DNA of 64,000 nt, taken from Methanocella_A sp049676595 (GTDB taxonomy: Archaea > Halobacteriota > Methanocellia > Methanocellales > Methanocellaceae). Of this stretch, positions 1-8,265 are shown piece after piece. The DNA is taken from NCBI RefSeq assembly GCF_049676595.1, contig NZ_CP187259.1, forward strand, positions 2,294,001 to 2,358,000. Direction: 5' to 3'. A program made the position numbers and the translations under genes. Numbering within the stretch: position 1 is the first letter of the stretch; each line of letters opens with the position of its first letter. The notes beneath the pieces are model-generated. The model saw only the letters and a program-made list of their open reading frames with translations, was not told the origin of the DNA and did no database searches.

Positions 1-2
1 TC

Positions 3-1295
3 AAGAGCATCTCGAGGGATAGCGCCGAAAGGCTGGCTGGTGCCGTAATCACCGAAGCAAAGGCGACGCTTGACGTCAAGGACGATATCATCGCGATGCA
101 GCCTTGCGGCGTAACCATGGGAGAGTTCGGCGTGGGCTCCCGCGGGCGCGGAGACTTCTACGCCCACAAAAAAATCGCCGAGGTCATCGGCAAGACCGAC
201 GCAGTGTGCGACTCGGGCCAGATGGACGACTCCGGCGTAGTCAAAGCGGGCGGCAAGTTTGTGGTGGTCACGGTAGACGGAATGCATTCGAGGCTCTCGG
301 ACTTCCCCTTCCTGGCCGGCTTCCACGTGACCAGGGCATCGCTCCGGGATCTGTACGTCATGGGCGCAAAGCCCGTTGCCCTATTATCTGATATCCACGT
401 GGCCGACGATGGTGACGTGTCGAAGATCTTCGACTACACCGCAGGCATTACCACTGTATCGGACCTCATCGGCGTACCGCTGATCACAGGAAGCACGCTG
501 CGCATCGGCGGAGACATGGTCATCGGCGAGCGCATGACCGGCTGCGTAGGCGCCGTCGGTGTGGCAGAAGAGCTTACCGCCCGCATTCAGTCCAGGCCGG
601 GCGACGTCGTCATGGTCAGCGAAGGCGCAGGCGGAGGCACGGTCTCTACGACAGCGCTATACTTCGGCATGCATGACGTGGTCGAGAAAACCCTGAACGT
701 CAAGTTCCTCGAAGCATGCAAGGCACTCTTCGACCACAACCTGATCGGCAAAATCCACGCCATGACCGACGTGACCAACGGCGGCATCAGGGGAGACGCG
801 TACGAGATCGCCGGCACGGCAAACGTCAAGCTGGTCTTCCGGGAGGAGAAACTCCGGAAGCTGGTCGAGCCCACGGTACTGCAGATGCTGGAGACCCTCA
901 AGATCGACTACCTGGGCGTATCGCTGGACGCACTGCTGATCATCGCCCCAAGGGAGAACGCTGAAGAGATCATGAGCGCGGTCCGCAGCAGAGGAGTCGC
1001 CATCGACATCGTCGGCGAGGTAAAGGAAGGCAGCGGCGCCTATATCGTGATCAACGGCGAGGAAAAGGACTTCACCCCCAGGTTCAGAGAGTCGGCATAT
1101 ACACCTGTAAAGAAGGTAGTAGGCGAAGAAACCCCCATGACTTTCGAGGAGATGCAGCAAAAGGTCGACAAGGCCGCCATCAACGCCATTCGCAAGAAAG
1201 AGCGGATGCTGGAGCGCATCAGGAAGAACACAGGTGAAAGTGCCGTTGTAGCGGGCAGCCACCAGATGCCTGTCAATAAGATCAAGTCGGAGTAA
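3..1295 (+). CDS. AIR synthase-related (PurM/HypE/SelD superfamily) protein, 5' end outside window
   Basis: The reading frame is open from the first bases of the window, so the start lies upstream and at least 430 residues are visible; the first internal ATG is at 96. The sequence has the PurM-superfamily layout: a glycine-rich N-terminal half (VTVDGMHSRLSDFPFLAG, then a D-x-Y-V-M-G-A-K-P motif typical of the ATP-binding domain) and a C-terminal half with MTDVTNGGIRGDAYEIA, as in AIR synthase, selenophosphate synthetase and HypE. Known members bind ATP and form acyl-phosphate-type intermediates. The substrate of this archaeal branch (selenophosphate-synthetase-related) is not evident here. 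The C-terminal tail of about 70 residues is charged and probably helical. Family call is firm; function is not. Confidence 0.75.
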   Translation, partial: KSISRDSAERLAGAVITEAKATLDVKDDIIAMQPCGVTMGEFGVGSRGRGDFYAHKKIAEVIGKTDAVCDSGQMDDSGVVKAGGKFVVVTVDGMHSRLSDFPFLAGFHVTRASLRDLYVMGAKPVALLSDIHVADDGDVSKIFDYTAGITTVSDLIGVPLITGSTLRIGGDMVIGERMTGCVGAVGVAEELTARIQSRPGDVVMVSEGAGGGTVSTTALYFGMHDVVEKTLNVKFLEACKALFDHNLIGKIHAMTDVTNGGIRGDAYEIAGTANVKLVFREEKLRKLVEPTVLQMLETLKIDYLGVSLDALLIIAPRENAEEIMSAVRSRGVAIDIVGEVKEGSGAYIVINGEEKDFTPRFRESAYTPVKKVVGEETPMTFEEMQQKVDKAAINAIRKKERMLERIRKNTGESAVVAGSHQMPVNKIKSE

Positions 1296-1340
1296 GAAGC
1301 TAACGCTTCTACTCCCGCACCCATTTTTAAGCTATTTTTT
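1295..1340 (+). terminator. Hairpin plus T-tracts after the AIR synthase-related gene
   Basis: AGAAGC-TAAC-GCTTCT (1295-1310) overlaps the stop codon and is followed by T-tracts at 1323-1327 and 1335-1340. It lies between two converging genes and could end transcription from the left. Confidence 0.5.
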
Positions 1341-2216
1341 CCTGGTCAACAGGACTATTGCTACGATGACAATTGCCAGCACGATCGCCAGCCCGCCAAT
1401 CCAGAGAACCTGCTTGCTGCTGTCCCCGGACGGGGTCGGAGCCGGAGCCGGAGTTGCAGTAGCGGCTGCAGTCGGCGACGGCACAGCCGTAGGCGTAGCA
1501 GCCGGAGTCGGAGTAGCGATGGTATACCCGGCTATCGTGACGTTCACCGGCTGGCCGGAACCGTCGAGCGTGTAGTTGATACCGGAAGCCTGATCGGCAA
1601 AGCTGGCTTCGAGATAGTAAGTATCATAAGGTATCTTAGCCAGGCTGAACGAGCCCGGTAGGCCTGTCGCATTACTGGCCGAATACGTGGGGTTGCCTGC
1701 CACCGGGTAGATCTGCATCGTGCCGTTCACCGGCTGGTACAGAGTAACTTTTGCAACCGGCACAGGCTCTCCCGCAGAATCCAGGACAATGCCGGTAATA
1801 TTACCAGTATTGACTATCGTGTAGTTTTTTGATACCCTGGTCCCAGTCCGCTTGTCCAGCAGGATAGCGGTCACCATCGCCGTACCCGGCTTTACCTGGT
1901 CATAAGTCAGGTTATAAATTGCCGTGCCGTTCTGGTTCGTCGCGACCATGGCGGAATCGGGGATATCCAGGACGGATGAGTTGTTGGATACCAGATAGAT
2001 GCCTATGCTGCCTCTGGGATAATCGCCGCCGTCCAGCAGAACCTGCATTACGAGGCTGTAGTTCTGGCCCGCCGGGATGCTCGTTTCAGTGTCGGCAAAC
2101 CGGATGCCGTCCGGGAACGGGCTCTGCGCCCAGCCCGGGGCTACACTACAGTAGAACAATGCAGTCAACAGAATCAGCGCTAAAGTAACAGGGCGTACAG
2201 ATAGCAAGGCTAACAC
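1332..2216 (-). CDS. Secreted, membrane-anchored protein with carboxypeptidase-regulatory-like fold
   Basis: The 294 residues begin with a signal peptide (about residues 1-30, ending near APGWAQ). An extracellular region follows, rich in Asn-X-Ser/Thr sequons. A segment around residues 140-230 (GNITGIVLDSAGEPVPVAKV) resembles carboxypeptidase-regulatory-like/Ig-like beta domains. Then comes a Pro/Thr/Ala linker of TPTPAATPTAVPSP type, a C-terminal membrane helix (about 270-290) and a positively charged RKK tail. This is the plan of an archaeal cell-surface protein anchored by its C-terminus. The start is GTG; a TTG three codons later is better spaced from a GGAG. No enzymatic motif is seen and the role is unknown. 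Confidence 0.75.
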   Translation of the reverse strand: MLALLSVRPVTLALILLTALFYCSVAPGWAQSPFPDGIRFADTETSIPAGQNYSLVMQVLLDGGDYPRGSIGIYLVSNNSSVLDIPDSAMVATNQNGTAIYNLTYDQVKPGTAMVTAILLDKRTGTRVSKNYTIVNTGNITGIVLDSAGEPVPVAKVTLYQPVNGTMQIYPVAGNPTYSASNATGLPGSFSLAKIPYDTYYLEASFADQASGINYTLDGSGQPVNVTIAGYTIATPTPAATPTAVPSPTAAATATPAPAPTPSGDSSKQVLWIGGLAIVLAIVIVAIVLLTRKK

Positions 2217-2401
2217 TCCGATAGATAATAATGTAATGGCAAGCCGGAGATAAAGATTTTGTCACGGCTGAAAGCTGGCATCCGCAAACCCCATATCCCA
2301 AGGATATCCCGGGCCAATGCAAATCAGGCTATTATTTGGCAACTGCCAGGAGCACAAAGGATAAGAATATAATCAGTTTATATTTCTTTTGGGGATGGAA
2401 A

Positions 2402-3433
2402 ATGGTCAATGTTCTAAGTTATATCTTAGGTAACCATAACTCTGGCAATAATAGTCTTTCCACAGCCCAGCTCGAGCTGCTGCTGTGTCTTTCTCGCCAG
2501 CGCGTGGACATTACGATGGAACAGGCATGGACTCCGGTTGCCGGGCCTCTGGAGCACAACATAGCGAGGTTTATCAGCGAAGGGCTGCTGGAAGAGGCAT
2601 CGCTGGAAGAAAAGATAGACTCCAGGTATAAAGCGGCTGAAATAAAGCAGATGCTGGAAGACAGGGGCATTAAGGCAAAGGGTAAAAAACAGGAAATGAT
2701 CACGACCCTGATAAATTCCACGACTCAGGCGCAAGCCGAGCTGCTGGTCCCGGAAGTCCGCATGTTCCGCCTCACGGAGCAGGGAAACCGCAAGATCAGC
2801 GAATACCGGGCTGCCATGGAAAAAGCAAAGGCAGAGATGGAGGCAGAAACGATCACACAGCTCACCAGAGGTGACGTGAGAAAAGCCTGGGCCCGCATCG
2901 CACGCTACTACGAAAGCCAGCTGACCTGCGATCCACGGTGGACGAAACCAGTACCGGACATTATGGCCTGCGAAGCCACGCACCTGCTAAAGATGCCGTA
3001 CGATGACCTGCCACTGACGGTAACACAGCGGAAAGAACTGGGAGCGCATCTGGCGTTATCCGTACTGCTGGGCGAGCCTTTTGAGGACGCCGGCAATCGT
3101 ATGATGAAGTACACGGGCGGAGTGTTTGATTGGACCCAGGTGCTCGCCTTTCACAGGCCTAACCCCTGTGGAGTAAACAGTCAGCCCGAGGATGCAGAAG
3201 CTCTGGCGGTACTCTACGCCACCACGAGGATCCACGAAGCGCTGACAGCCTGCGAGCTGACAAGCCTCAAGGCTTCCAGGCTCGGCAAAGGTATCAAAGT
3301 CCTGCCGGTACACGGGAACGACTGCCACGTCTGCCACAGCGGTAAATTTGCGTACGCCTGGTCGGAGCTGGAGCAGCTGCCCCGGCTGCCCCGCCAGATC
3401 GGCTGTCACTGCACCTATGCAGCGTGGCTTTAA
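2402..3433 (+). CDS. SAP-domain protein with C-terminal Cys/His motif
   Basis: A 343-residue protein. The frame is open from a TTG at 2336, but ATG 2402 preceded by GGGGAT is the better start. Residues about 74-106 (YKAAEIKQMLEDRGIKAKG) form a SAP helix-extension-helix motif, which binds DNA in many chromatin-associated proteins. The middle is helical and charged. The C-terminus carries CHVC and, about 28 residues later, CHC, a plausible zinc-binding set resembling the Cys/His tail of some phage head-morphogenesis proteins. The upstream region holds TATA-like AT-rich sequence. A nucleic-acid-binding role is inferred from the SAP motif only; there are no phage neighbours. Confidence 0.7.
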   Translation: MVNVLSYILGNHNSGNNSLSTAQLELLLCLSRQRVDITMEQAWTPVAGPLEHNIARFISEGLLEEASLEEKIDSRYKAAEIKQMLEDRGIKAKGKKQEMITTLINSTTQAQAELLVPEVRMFRLTEQGNRKISEYRAAMEKAKAEMEAETITQLTRGDVRKAWARIARYYESQLTCDPRWTKPVPDIMACEATHLLKMPYDDLPLTVTQRKELGAHLALSVLLGEPFEDAGNRMMKYTGGVFDWTQVLAFHRPNPCGVNSQPEDAEALAVLYATTRIHEALTACELTSLKASRLGKGIKVLPVHGNDCHVCHSGKFAYAWSELEQLPRLPRQIGCHCTYAAWL

Positions 3434-3646
3434 AAAGGGAAACAGCAGGAGAGCGGGGCATCGCCCTCCACCACTATTTTTAAAAGAGCCCGGTCAGCCC
3501 GAATTCCACCCGGGCAGCCCGGGTTATTCGAGCTTTCATCCGTCCGATGCGGCGCTAAAAAAACTGATGGCTAGTAATGTTCGCGCCCAAAACAGCCCTT
3601 CAAGTTTAGGATATGCGTGCTGAATACCTGTACAGTGGTGATTGTT

Positions 3647-3883
3647 GTGTCAAGAAAGCTGTTGGTGCTGGGAATCTTACTCATTCTCGGAGGAGTGCTC
3701 CTCTCAGGGTGTTTATGCTGCTGTAGCACGCCTGATGGCGGAGTTTACGCGCCGCCGTCCATACCCAAAATCAGGGGGACCGCAACGCCGATCGTGGTGG
3801 AAAAGCCAGTAGTGGTAACTCCCAATGTCACAGTCGTTCCAAGCCCGACGGTCGTTGTGACTGTGCAGCCTACTCCAGTATAA
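3647..3883 (+). CDS. Small lipoprotein
   Basis: About 78 residues. An N-terminal hydrophobic segment ends in a lipobox-like LLSGC, followed by a Cys cluster (CLCCC) and a low-complexity Val/Pro/Thr tail. Three GTG codons could start the protein (3617, 3635, 3647); the last is chosen because GGTGAT lies about five bases upstream and it gives a compact signal sequence beginning MSRKLLVLG. Predicted to be lipid-anchored outside the membrane. No function can be read from the sequence. It resembles in design the small lipoprotein at 45542-45748. Confidence 0.6.
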   Translation: MSRKLLVLGILLILGGVLLSGCLCCCSTPDGGVYAPPSIPKIRGTATPIVVEKPVVVTPNVTVVPSPTVVVTVQPTPV

Positions 3884-3894
3884 CCGGGCCCGAG

Positions 3895-4110
3895 TTATCC
3901 CACCATTTTTATTTCTGCTTCAAGCCGGGCAACTTCTGATTCATGATATGTGATCCGGCGCTGGAGGTCGCTATCTCCGGGGTTGCTTTTCAACTGCTCC
4001 CGGTAATAGTTCAGCTTCGCCTTCTCCAGGGCCAGCTCGTTCTGTAGGGTCTCATCTTTCTGGTATTTCTGGTCCAGCGCCTGGATCTCTGGCGGATAGA
4101 TGTTCTCCAT
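3895..4110 (-). CDS. Small coiled-coil protein
   Basis: About 71 residues, almost entirely charged helix (LQRRITYHESEVARLEAEIK), predicted to form a coiled coil. ATG 4110 is preferred over the TTG three codons upstream because AGGTTGAC lies six bases before it. No membrane segment or catalytic motif. Function unknown; the 3' end faces the lipoprotein gene, 11 bases away. Confidence 0.6.
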   Translation of the reverse strand: MENIYPPEIQALDQKYQKDETLQNELALEKAKLNYYREQLKSNPGDSDLQRRITYHESEVARLEAEIKMVG

Positions 4111-4166
4111 GATTGTCAACCTGTTAATTACTGATAATAATTAGAATTACTCATAAAAGAATTTGA

Positions 4167-4186
4167 CGCAGGCAAAGCAGCCTGCG
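4167..4186 (-). terminator. Perfect hairpin downstream of small ORF
   Basis: CGCAGGC/GCCTGCG with a six-base loop. On the minus strand it lies just after the 39-codon ORF ending at 4190 and is followed by a T-rich stretch, so it may be that ORF's terminator. Confidence 0.4.
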
Positions 4187-4189
4187 AAC

Positions 4190-4309
4190 TTAGCGATTAT
4201 ATACGAACTGGTTGGCTGCCCCGGACTGTACCAGGCGGTTGTTATCGTACCAGCTGTGGGAAGGTGCGTTAAGCAGCCTGTTGAGCAGCATTACTAATTT
4301 ATTAAACAT
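4190..4309 (-). CDS. Candidate 39-residue small protein
   Basis: An ATG-started frame reading MFNKLVMLLNRLLNAPSHSW at its N-terminus, then a polar tail, ending in TAA. The first 14 residues look like a short amphipathic or membrane-associated helix. A perfect hairpin follows its stop codon. There is no clear ribosome binding site. This is the only gene-like content of the 4111-4471 gap. It is listed as a candidate only; conservation in relatives would decide. Confidence 0.35.
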   Translation of the reverse strand: MFNKLVMLLNRLLNAPSHSWYDNNRLVQSGAANQFVYNR

Positions 4310-4471
4310 GGGCCGCTAATAATACAAGCTCAGTATATTAAAGTTGCGTGATAAGGCTTAGCTAGTGACCTATGTCAACGACTATCAGGCAGCAGACTAA
4401 TTTTTTTATTGATTTTCCGGAAAAGTATAAAGGGTATACCACGATGGATATGTAGCAGCTCAGACGCCAGG

Positions 4472-5116
4472 ATGACCACAGATATGCTCGAAGAACTCAT
4501 TTTCACCCTTTTTGCGGCAGCAGGCACGATTGCCTTCGCCATATCAGGCTCGCTTAAGGGGATACGCTATAACCTGGATATATTGGGCATCGCTGTCCTG
4601 GGGTTCGTGACGGCGCTGGCCGGAGGGCTGATCAGGGACGCCCTGCTACACCAGACGCCGGTGGCGTTTATCGACCTCATGCCATCGGTGTACGCAGCGA
4701 TCGGGTGCTTAATAGCCATGCTCTCCGTCAGGATATCGTTGAAGATCGTGGCACCGCTGACCCATCCCGAAAGCAGGACGTTCCTCGTCATCGACGCCAT
4801 CGGCCTCGCCGCCTTTACTGTGCTCGGCGCCAGAATGGGAGCCTACGCGGGACTGAACCTCTTCGGCATCGTATTGTTAGCGGCGATCACCGGAGTCGGA
4901 GGAGGCGTGCTGAGAGACGTCCTGGTAGCTGAAGTACCGCTGATCTTAAAAGCGGACTTTTACGCGACGGCAACCATTATCGGTGCCATTGTCTTCGCGC
5001 TGCTGTACTGGCAATCGTGGGGCCTCCCCGAGATCATGCTCGCCACCTTCACAGTTACGCTGGTGCTGCGGCTCCTCGCAATATGGCGCCACTGGCAGCT
5101 GCCGAAACTACAATGA
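4472..5116 (+). CDS. TRIC/UPF0126 family membrane channel
   Basis: About 215 residues with seven predicted membrane helices in two homologous halves. Each half carries the family's glycine-arginine-aspartate signature (GGLIRDALL near residue 50 and GGVLRDVLV near residue 137). The family (YicG/UPF0126, prokaryotic TRIC channels) forms trimeric monovalent cation channels. The frame is open from a TTG at 4409, but the added residues are not membrane-like. ATG 4472 is used; ATG 4484, just before the first helix, is also possible. It stands alone, upstream of the flavodoxin-ferredoxin gene. Confidence 0.8.
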   Translation: MTTDMLEELIFTLFAAAGTIAFAISGSLKGIRYNLDILGIAVLGFVTALAGGLIRDALLHQTPVAFIDLMPSVYAAIGCLIAMLSVRISLKIVAPLTHPESRTFLVIDAIGLAAFTVLGARMGAYAGLNLFGIVLLAAITGVGGGVLRDVLVAEVPLILKADFYATATIIGAIVFALLYWQSWGLPEIMLATFTVTLVLRLLAIWRHWQLPKLQ

Positions 5117-5208
5117 TTACTCGGGCCGGTGTTCCGGGAAGAAAGGGTAAGTATATGGTTTTAAAGGCCATTCTATGAATGATATCTGACAGACGGCGGT
5201 GCCGGTAC

Positions 5209-5994
5209 ATGAAATCGACCATATATTACTTTTCAGGGACGGGTAACTCGCTCTATGTAGCCAGACGGCTAAACAACGTTATTCCGGGCGGTACTCTGGC
5301 GAACATGGCATCGCTCGCGAAAATGCCCGAAATTAAAGAATCAGGCGACGTGATAGGTCTTGTATTCCCGGTCTACTTCTGGGATATGCCGGCATTTGTA
5401 GCCGAATTCATCACAAAGCTCAAGATCACGGGGCAGCCGTACATATTTGGCATCGCCACGTGCGGCGGAGGGCCGGGCAATACTTTACATACCCTCAAAC
5501 GTATGATAAAGGGGAAAGGCCAGAAGCTCTCGGCCGGATTTATCCTGGACATGCCCAGCAACGCTTATGTCGGATTCGACCTGATGACGCCGAAGGCAGA
5601 GTGGAAGCAGATGCTGGAGACATCTGAGAAAAGGCTCGCAGAGGCCTCCGAAGTTATTGCTAAGCGTGAAATTTCACCGGTACCCGGCAGGAGATCCGCG
5701 ATTGTGAGCGCGGTGACAAGGGTAATGCAAGCCGGAGCCACTAAAGGCTACAACCTGCCCCGGCATTATAAGACTAACGAGCGTTGTAACGGCTGCGGTA
5801 TCTGCGAGAGGATATGCCCTACAGCCAATATTAAAGTCACAGATAAAAATGTATCCTGGGGAGATAACTGCGCCTATTGCCAGGCCTGCTTCCACTGGTG
5901 CCCGCTTCAGGCCATTCAGCTGAACAGGAAGACAGAGAAAGTGCCCAGGTACCAGCACCCCCAAATTGTTGTAAAAGATATGCTGATGAGATAA
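5209..5994 (+). CDS. EFR1-type flavodoxin-ferredoxin fusion protein
   Basis: The 261-residue protein starts at ATG 5209, where GGTG lies upstream; an earlier in-frame codon at 5179 is less likely. The N-terminal half is flavodoxin-like, with the FMN phosphate loop FSGTGNSLYVA near residues 8-18. The C-terminus holds two [4Fe-4S] motifs, CNGCGICERICP and CAYCQACFHWCP. Such proteins shuttle electrons between low-potential donors and unknown partners, and are common in anaerobes. No partner oxidoreductase is adjacent, so the electron donor and acceptor are unknown. Confidence 0.85.
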   Translation: MKSTIYYFSGTGNSLYVARRLNNVIPGGTLANMASLAKMPEIKESGDVIGLVFPVYFWDMPAFVAEFITKLKITGQPYIFGIATCGGGPGNTLHTLKRMIKGKGQKLSAGFILDMPSNAYVGFDLMTPKAEWKQMLETSEKRLAEASEVIAKREISPVPGRRSAIVSAVTRVMQAGATKGYNLPRHYKTNERCNGCGICERICPTANIKVTDKNVSWGDNCAYCQACFHWCPLQAIQLNRKTEKVPRYQHPQIVVKDMLMR

Positions 5995-6010
5995 GCCCGA
6001 GGAATCGTTC

Positions 6011-6607
6011 CTACTTTTTTCCCTCTGCTATCTCTTCCAGAGTTCGCCCGGTCAGCACCGAATCCGGCTCGGTCTGCTCGAGGTCGACGCCCGGTTTTGC
6101 ATACTCATCCTTCATCTTGAAAAACAGCCAGCCTTTGCCCTGTAAGCCGGTGCGGATCAGCGCGTAGTTCCCTTTGAGCTTTTTTCCGTCCAGCTTAATC
6201 TCTATCTTGCCATCGCTGACGGCTTTTTCCATCGTAGCCTGCCCGCCGGCAGGCTTCGCTTCCCGCAGGTTACTGTACGTCCCGATATCCCAGACCATTA
6301 CAGTCCCCGCCCCATAGTTACCTTCAGGGATCGTGCCCTCGAAGCGGGCGTAGTCCACCGGGTGATCTTCGGTAGGCATCGCCAGTCTCTTGACCGTAGG
6401 GTCGGACGAAGGGCCTTTGGGGATAGCCCAGGATTTCAGGACTCCGCCTACCTCCAGCCTGAAATCGTAGTGGAGGTGGGACGCGTCGTGCTTCTGGACG
6501 ACAAAAACCGGCTGGCTGCCAGGACGTTCCTCCTGGCCGTAAGGCTCCGGCGTGCGAGTAAACTCGCGTTTTTCCCGGTAGGGCTCGAGATCCTTATTCG
6601 CAGGCAT
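6011..6607 (-). CDS. Stand-alone LigD-type 3'-phosphoesterase
   Basis: The 198 residues match the phosphoesterase (PE) domain of bacterial LigD: FVVQKHDASHLHYDFRLE (about 34-51) with the metal-binding His/Asp set, KSWAIPKGPS, and FEGTIPEGNYGAGTV (about 88-103). The domain removes 3'-phosphate or a 3'-ribonucleotide from DNA ends before end joining. In several archaea it occurs alone, as here. No Ku, ligase or polymerase domain gene is adjacent, so its partners must be encoded elsewhere. Length agrees with a complete single domain. Confidence 0.88.
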   Translation of the reverse strand: MPANKDLEPYREKREFTRTPEPYGQEERPGSQPVFVVQKHDASHLHYDFRLEVGGVLKSWAIPKGPSSDPTVKRLAMPTEDHPVDYARFEGTIPEGNYGAGTVMVWDIGTYSNLREAKPAGGQATMEKAVSDGKIEIKLDGKKLKGNYALIRTGLQGKGWLFFKMKDEYAKPGVDLEQTEPDSVLTGRTLEEIAEGKK

Positions 6608-6816
6608 GATCAGACCTACAAGAATCTAAGGTTGATCAGGATAAAATCGTTTCCGCGAGTTTTCACTCGCCCGAAGCCGGCTCTGAAAAACGTGGTAAGC
6701 CTGTCCGGAGCCGGATAACCTCACAGTCCCGGCCCCGGATAGCTTAGATGGGGGTATAGTAATAATTGTGATAGGGAGCCGGCAGCTGGATGTTTGCCGG
6801 CCCTTTCCACTTTAGC

Positions 6817-8055
6817 TCAGATGTTGGTGTTGTCCACGGTTTCGTGGAATATTTTGTTAATCGCGAGGTATGCAAGGTTGAGCTCGGTCTTCGACTGCTG
6901 CAGCTGCTCAAGGCCCAGCCGGTAGTTATCGCGGGTTTCGGCCTGGCCATCGATGCTCTGGAAAGATTGCGCCGCGCTGTCTGAATAGAGGCTTGCGTTC
7001 AGCAGGTGCTCCCGGCAGTCGGTCAGGTACTGCTTAGCGATCACCCGATCGGCGTCGCCGAGGTTCATCCGGTCGAGCCGTTCGCTGAGCGCCAGTGATG
7101 CGTTGAGCGCTTCGCTGATCCGGTAGTCGAGCTCGTTGCAGGCAAGCAAGCCCATGTTCCGCTGAATGTCGGCTTCCATCAGCGACATGCCGGACTCAGT
7201 ATCACCCAGGAGACCTTGAGCGGAATTTACATCGTCTGTAGCCACGATTTCTGCGGCTTTGCCGCTCAGCCACCTGGCGTTCTTGTCCGCCTCGGCCAGC
7301 AGCCGCAGCTTCTGATCAGCGGTTAAGCTGCTCGTATTCTGGGTGTAAGCCTGAACTGTACCAACCTTTTCCAGCATGGCCGCAATACGTGCCTGAGCGG
7401 TTCCCTTTGCCTTATCGATATGGTCGCCCGATAGGTTGCCGTATACCTTGCTGGCGCCGGATTGTGTGTCAGGACGGTTGCCCTGACCGTTCACTGCAGA
7501 GCTGTTCAGGTCGATTGCCCGGGGTGTATCGAGGTGCCCGGTCCACGAGGTGTAGAGCTGGTCGTCTCTGGTCAGGTTGTTCAAACTGCCATCGGTAGAA
7601 TTCAGCCAGTGCGGGTTTTGCTTTATACCCGGAGAACTGTCCGATTTGCCCTCTGATGACTTAGTGGTATTGTCAATAATATTTACAGGTTCACGCTGGC
7701 CAGAGCTGTTCTCTGCCTTCCCGGAGTTACCGTACTTTTTTTGCCCGCCATCATCGAGAGCCGGGATTGCGGGCAGGGAAGGCGCTGCACCGGTGAAGGC
7801 GTCCGGGGAAATGCGGACGGGATCAATGTTACGTGGCACCCCGGGGGGTATTACAGGTAGTACATATTGAGGTGGTTTGTTGGGTTTGGTGGTATTTCCT
7901 GTATGGGTGCCATCGCCATAGTAAAATAATCCTTGAGACTTGTCTGCCGAAGTGTTTCCCGACGCAGAGGGTTCGGCCATGACAGGTACAGCCAGGCTGG
8001 CTGATGTTACCAGTATAAGGACTAGTATACAGATTATACCCTTTACTCCTGTCAC
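6817..8055 (-). CDS. Secreted helical protein, copy 1 of the divergent cassette
   Basis: 412 residues. A signal peptide (about 1-28, ending in VPVMAEP) precedes a long low-complexity Ser/Asn/Gly/Pro region (about 30-215) and a C-terminal helical domain (about 225-412). The latter contains LLACNELDYRISEALNASL and QLQQSKTELNLAYLAIN. The same C-terminal pattern occurs in the protein at 34400-35434 (LLTCDDID, LQQAEKQLTLAYADLK). Its start is 210 bases from the divergent start of a membrane-anchored regulator, and the same arrangement recurs at the second copy. There is no catalytic motif and no C-terminal anchor, so it is probably released or wall-associated. Function unknown. Confidence 0.7.
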   Translation of the reverse strand: MTGVKGIICILVLILVTSASLAVPVMAEPSASGNTSADKSQGLFYYGDGTHTGNTTKPNKPPQYVLPVIPPGVPRNIDPVRISPDAFTGAAPSLPAIPALDDGGQKKYGNSGKAENSSGQREPVNIIDNTTKSSEGKSDSSPGIKQNPHWLNSTDGSLNNLTRDDQLYTSWTGHLDTPRAIDLNSSAVNGQGNRPDTQSGASKVYGNLSGDHIDKAKGTAQARIAAMLEKVGTVQAYTQNTSSLTADQKLRLLAEADKNARWLSGKAAEIVATDDVNSAQGLLGDTESGMSLMEADIQRNMGLLACNELDYRISEALNASLALSERLDRMNLGDADRVIAKQYLTDCREHLLNASLYSDSAAQSFQSIDGQAETRDNYRLGLEQLQQSKTELNLAYLAINKIFHETVDNTNI

Positions 8056-8265
8056 TTAATCACGCTCGCAAGTATTACTTTACTACGGCTGATAGAAGAA
8101 CGGGTTATTTTAAAACAATTCTTATTTTGTAGATGCAGGCATACTTTATTCCACTTTCTGTAACAACGGGATTATTTGACCAATCAAGAAATTCAAAACT
8201 TTACCAGAGATTGTTTCACTTAAGATAAGTAAGTATATATCCAATATTGCTGAATTAACGATCGT

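Noticed and set aside
2402..3433. Prophage fragment suggested by the Cys/His tail of the SAP protein
   Set aside because: No other phage gene, integrase or attachment site is nearby.
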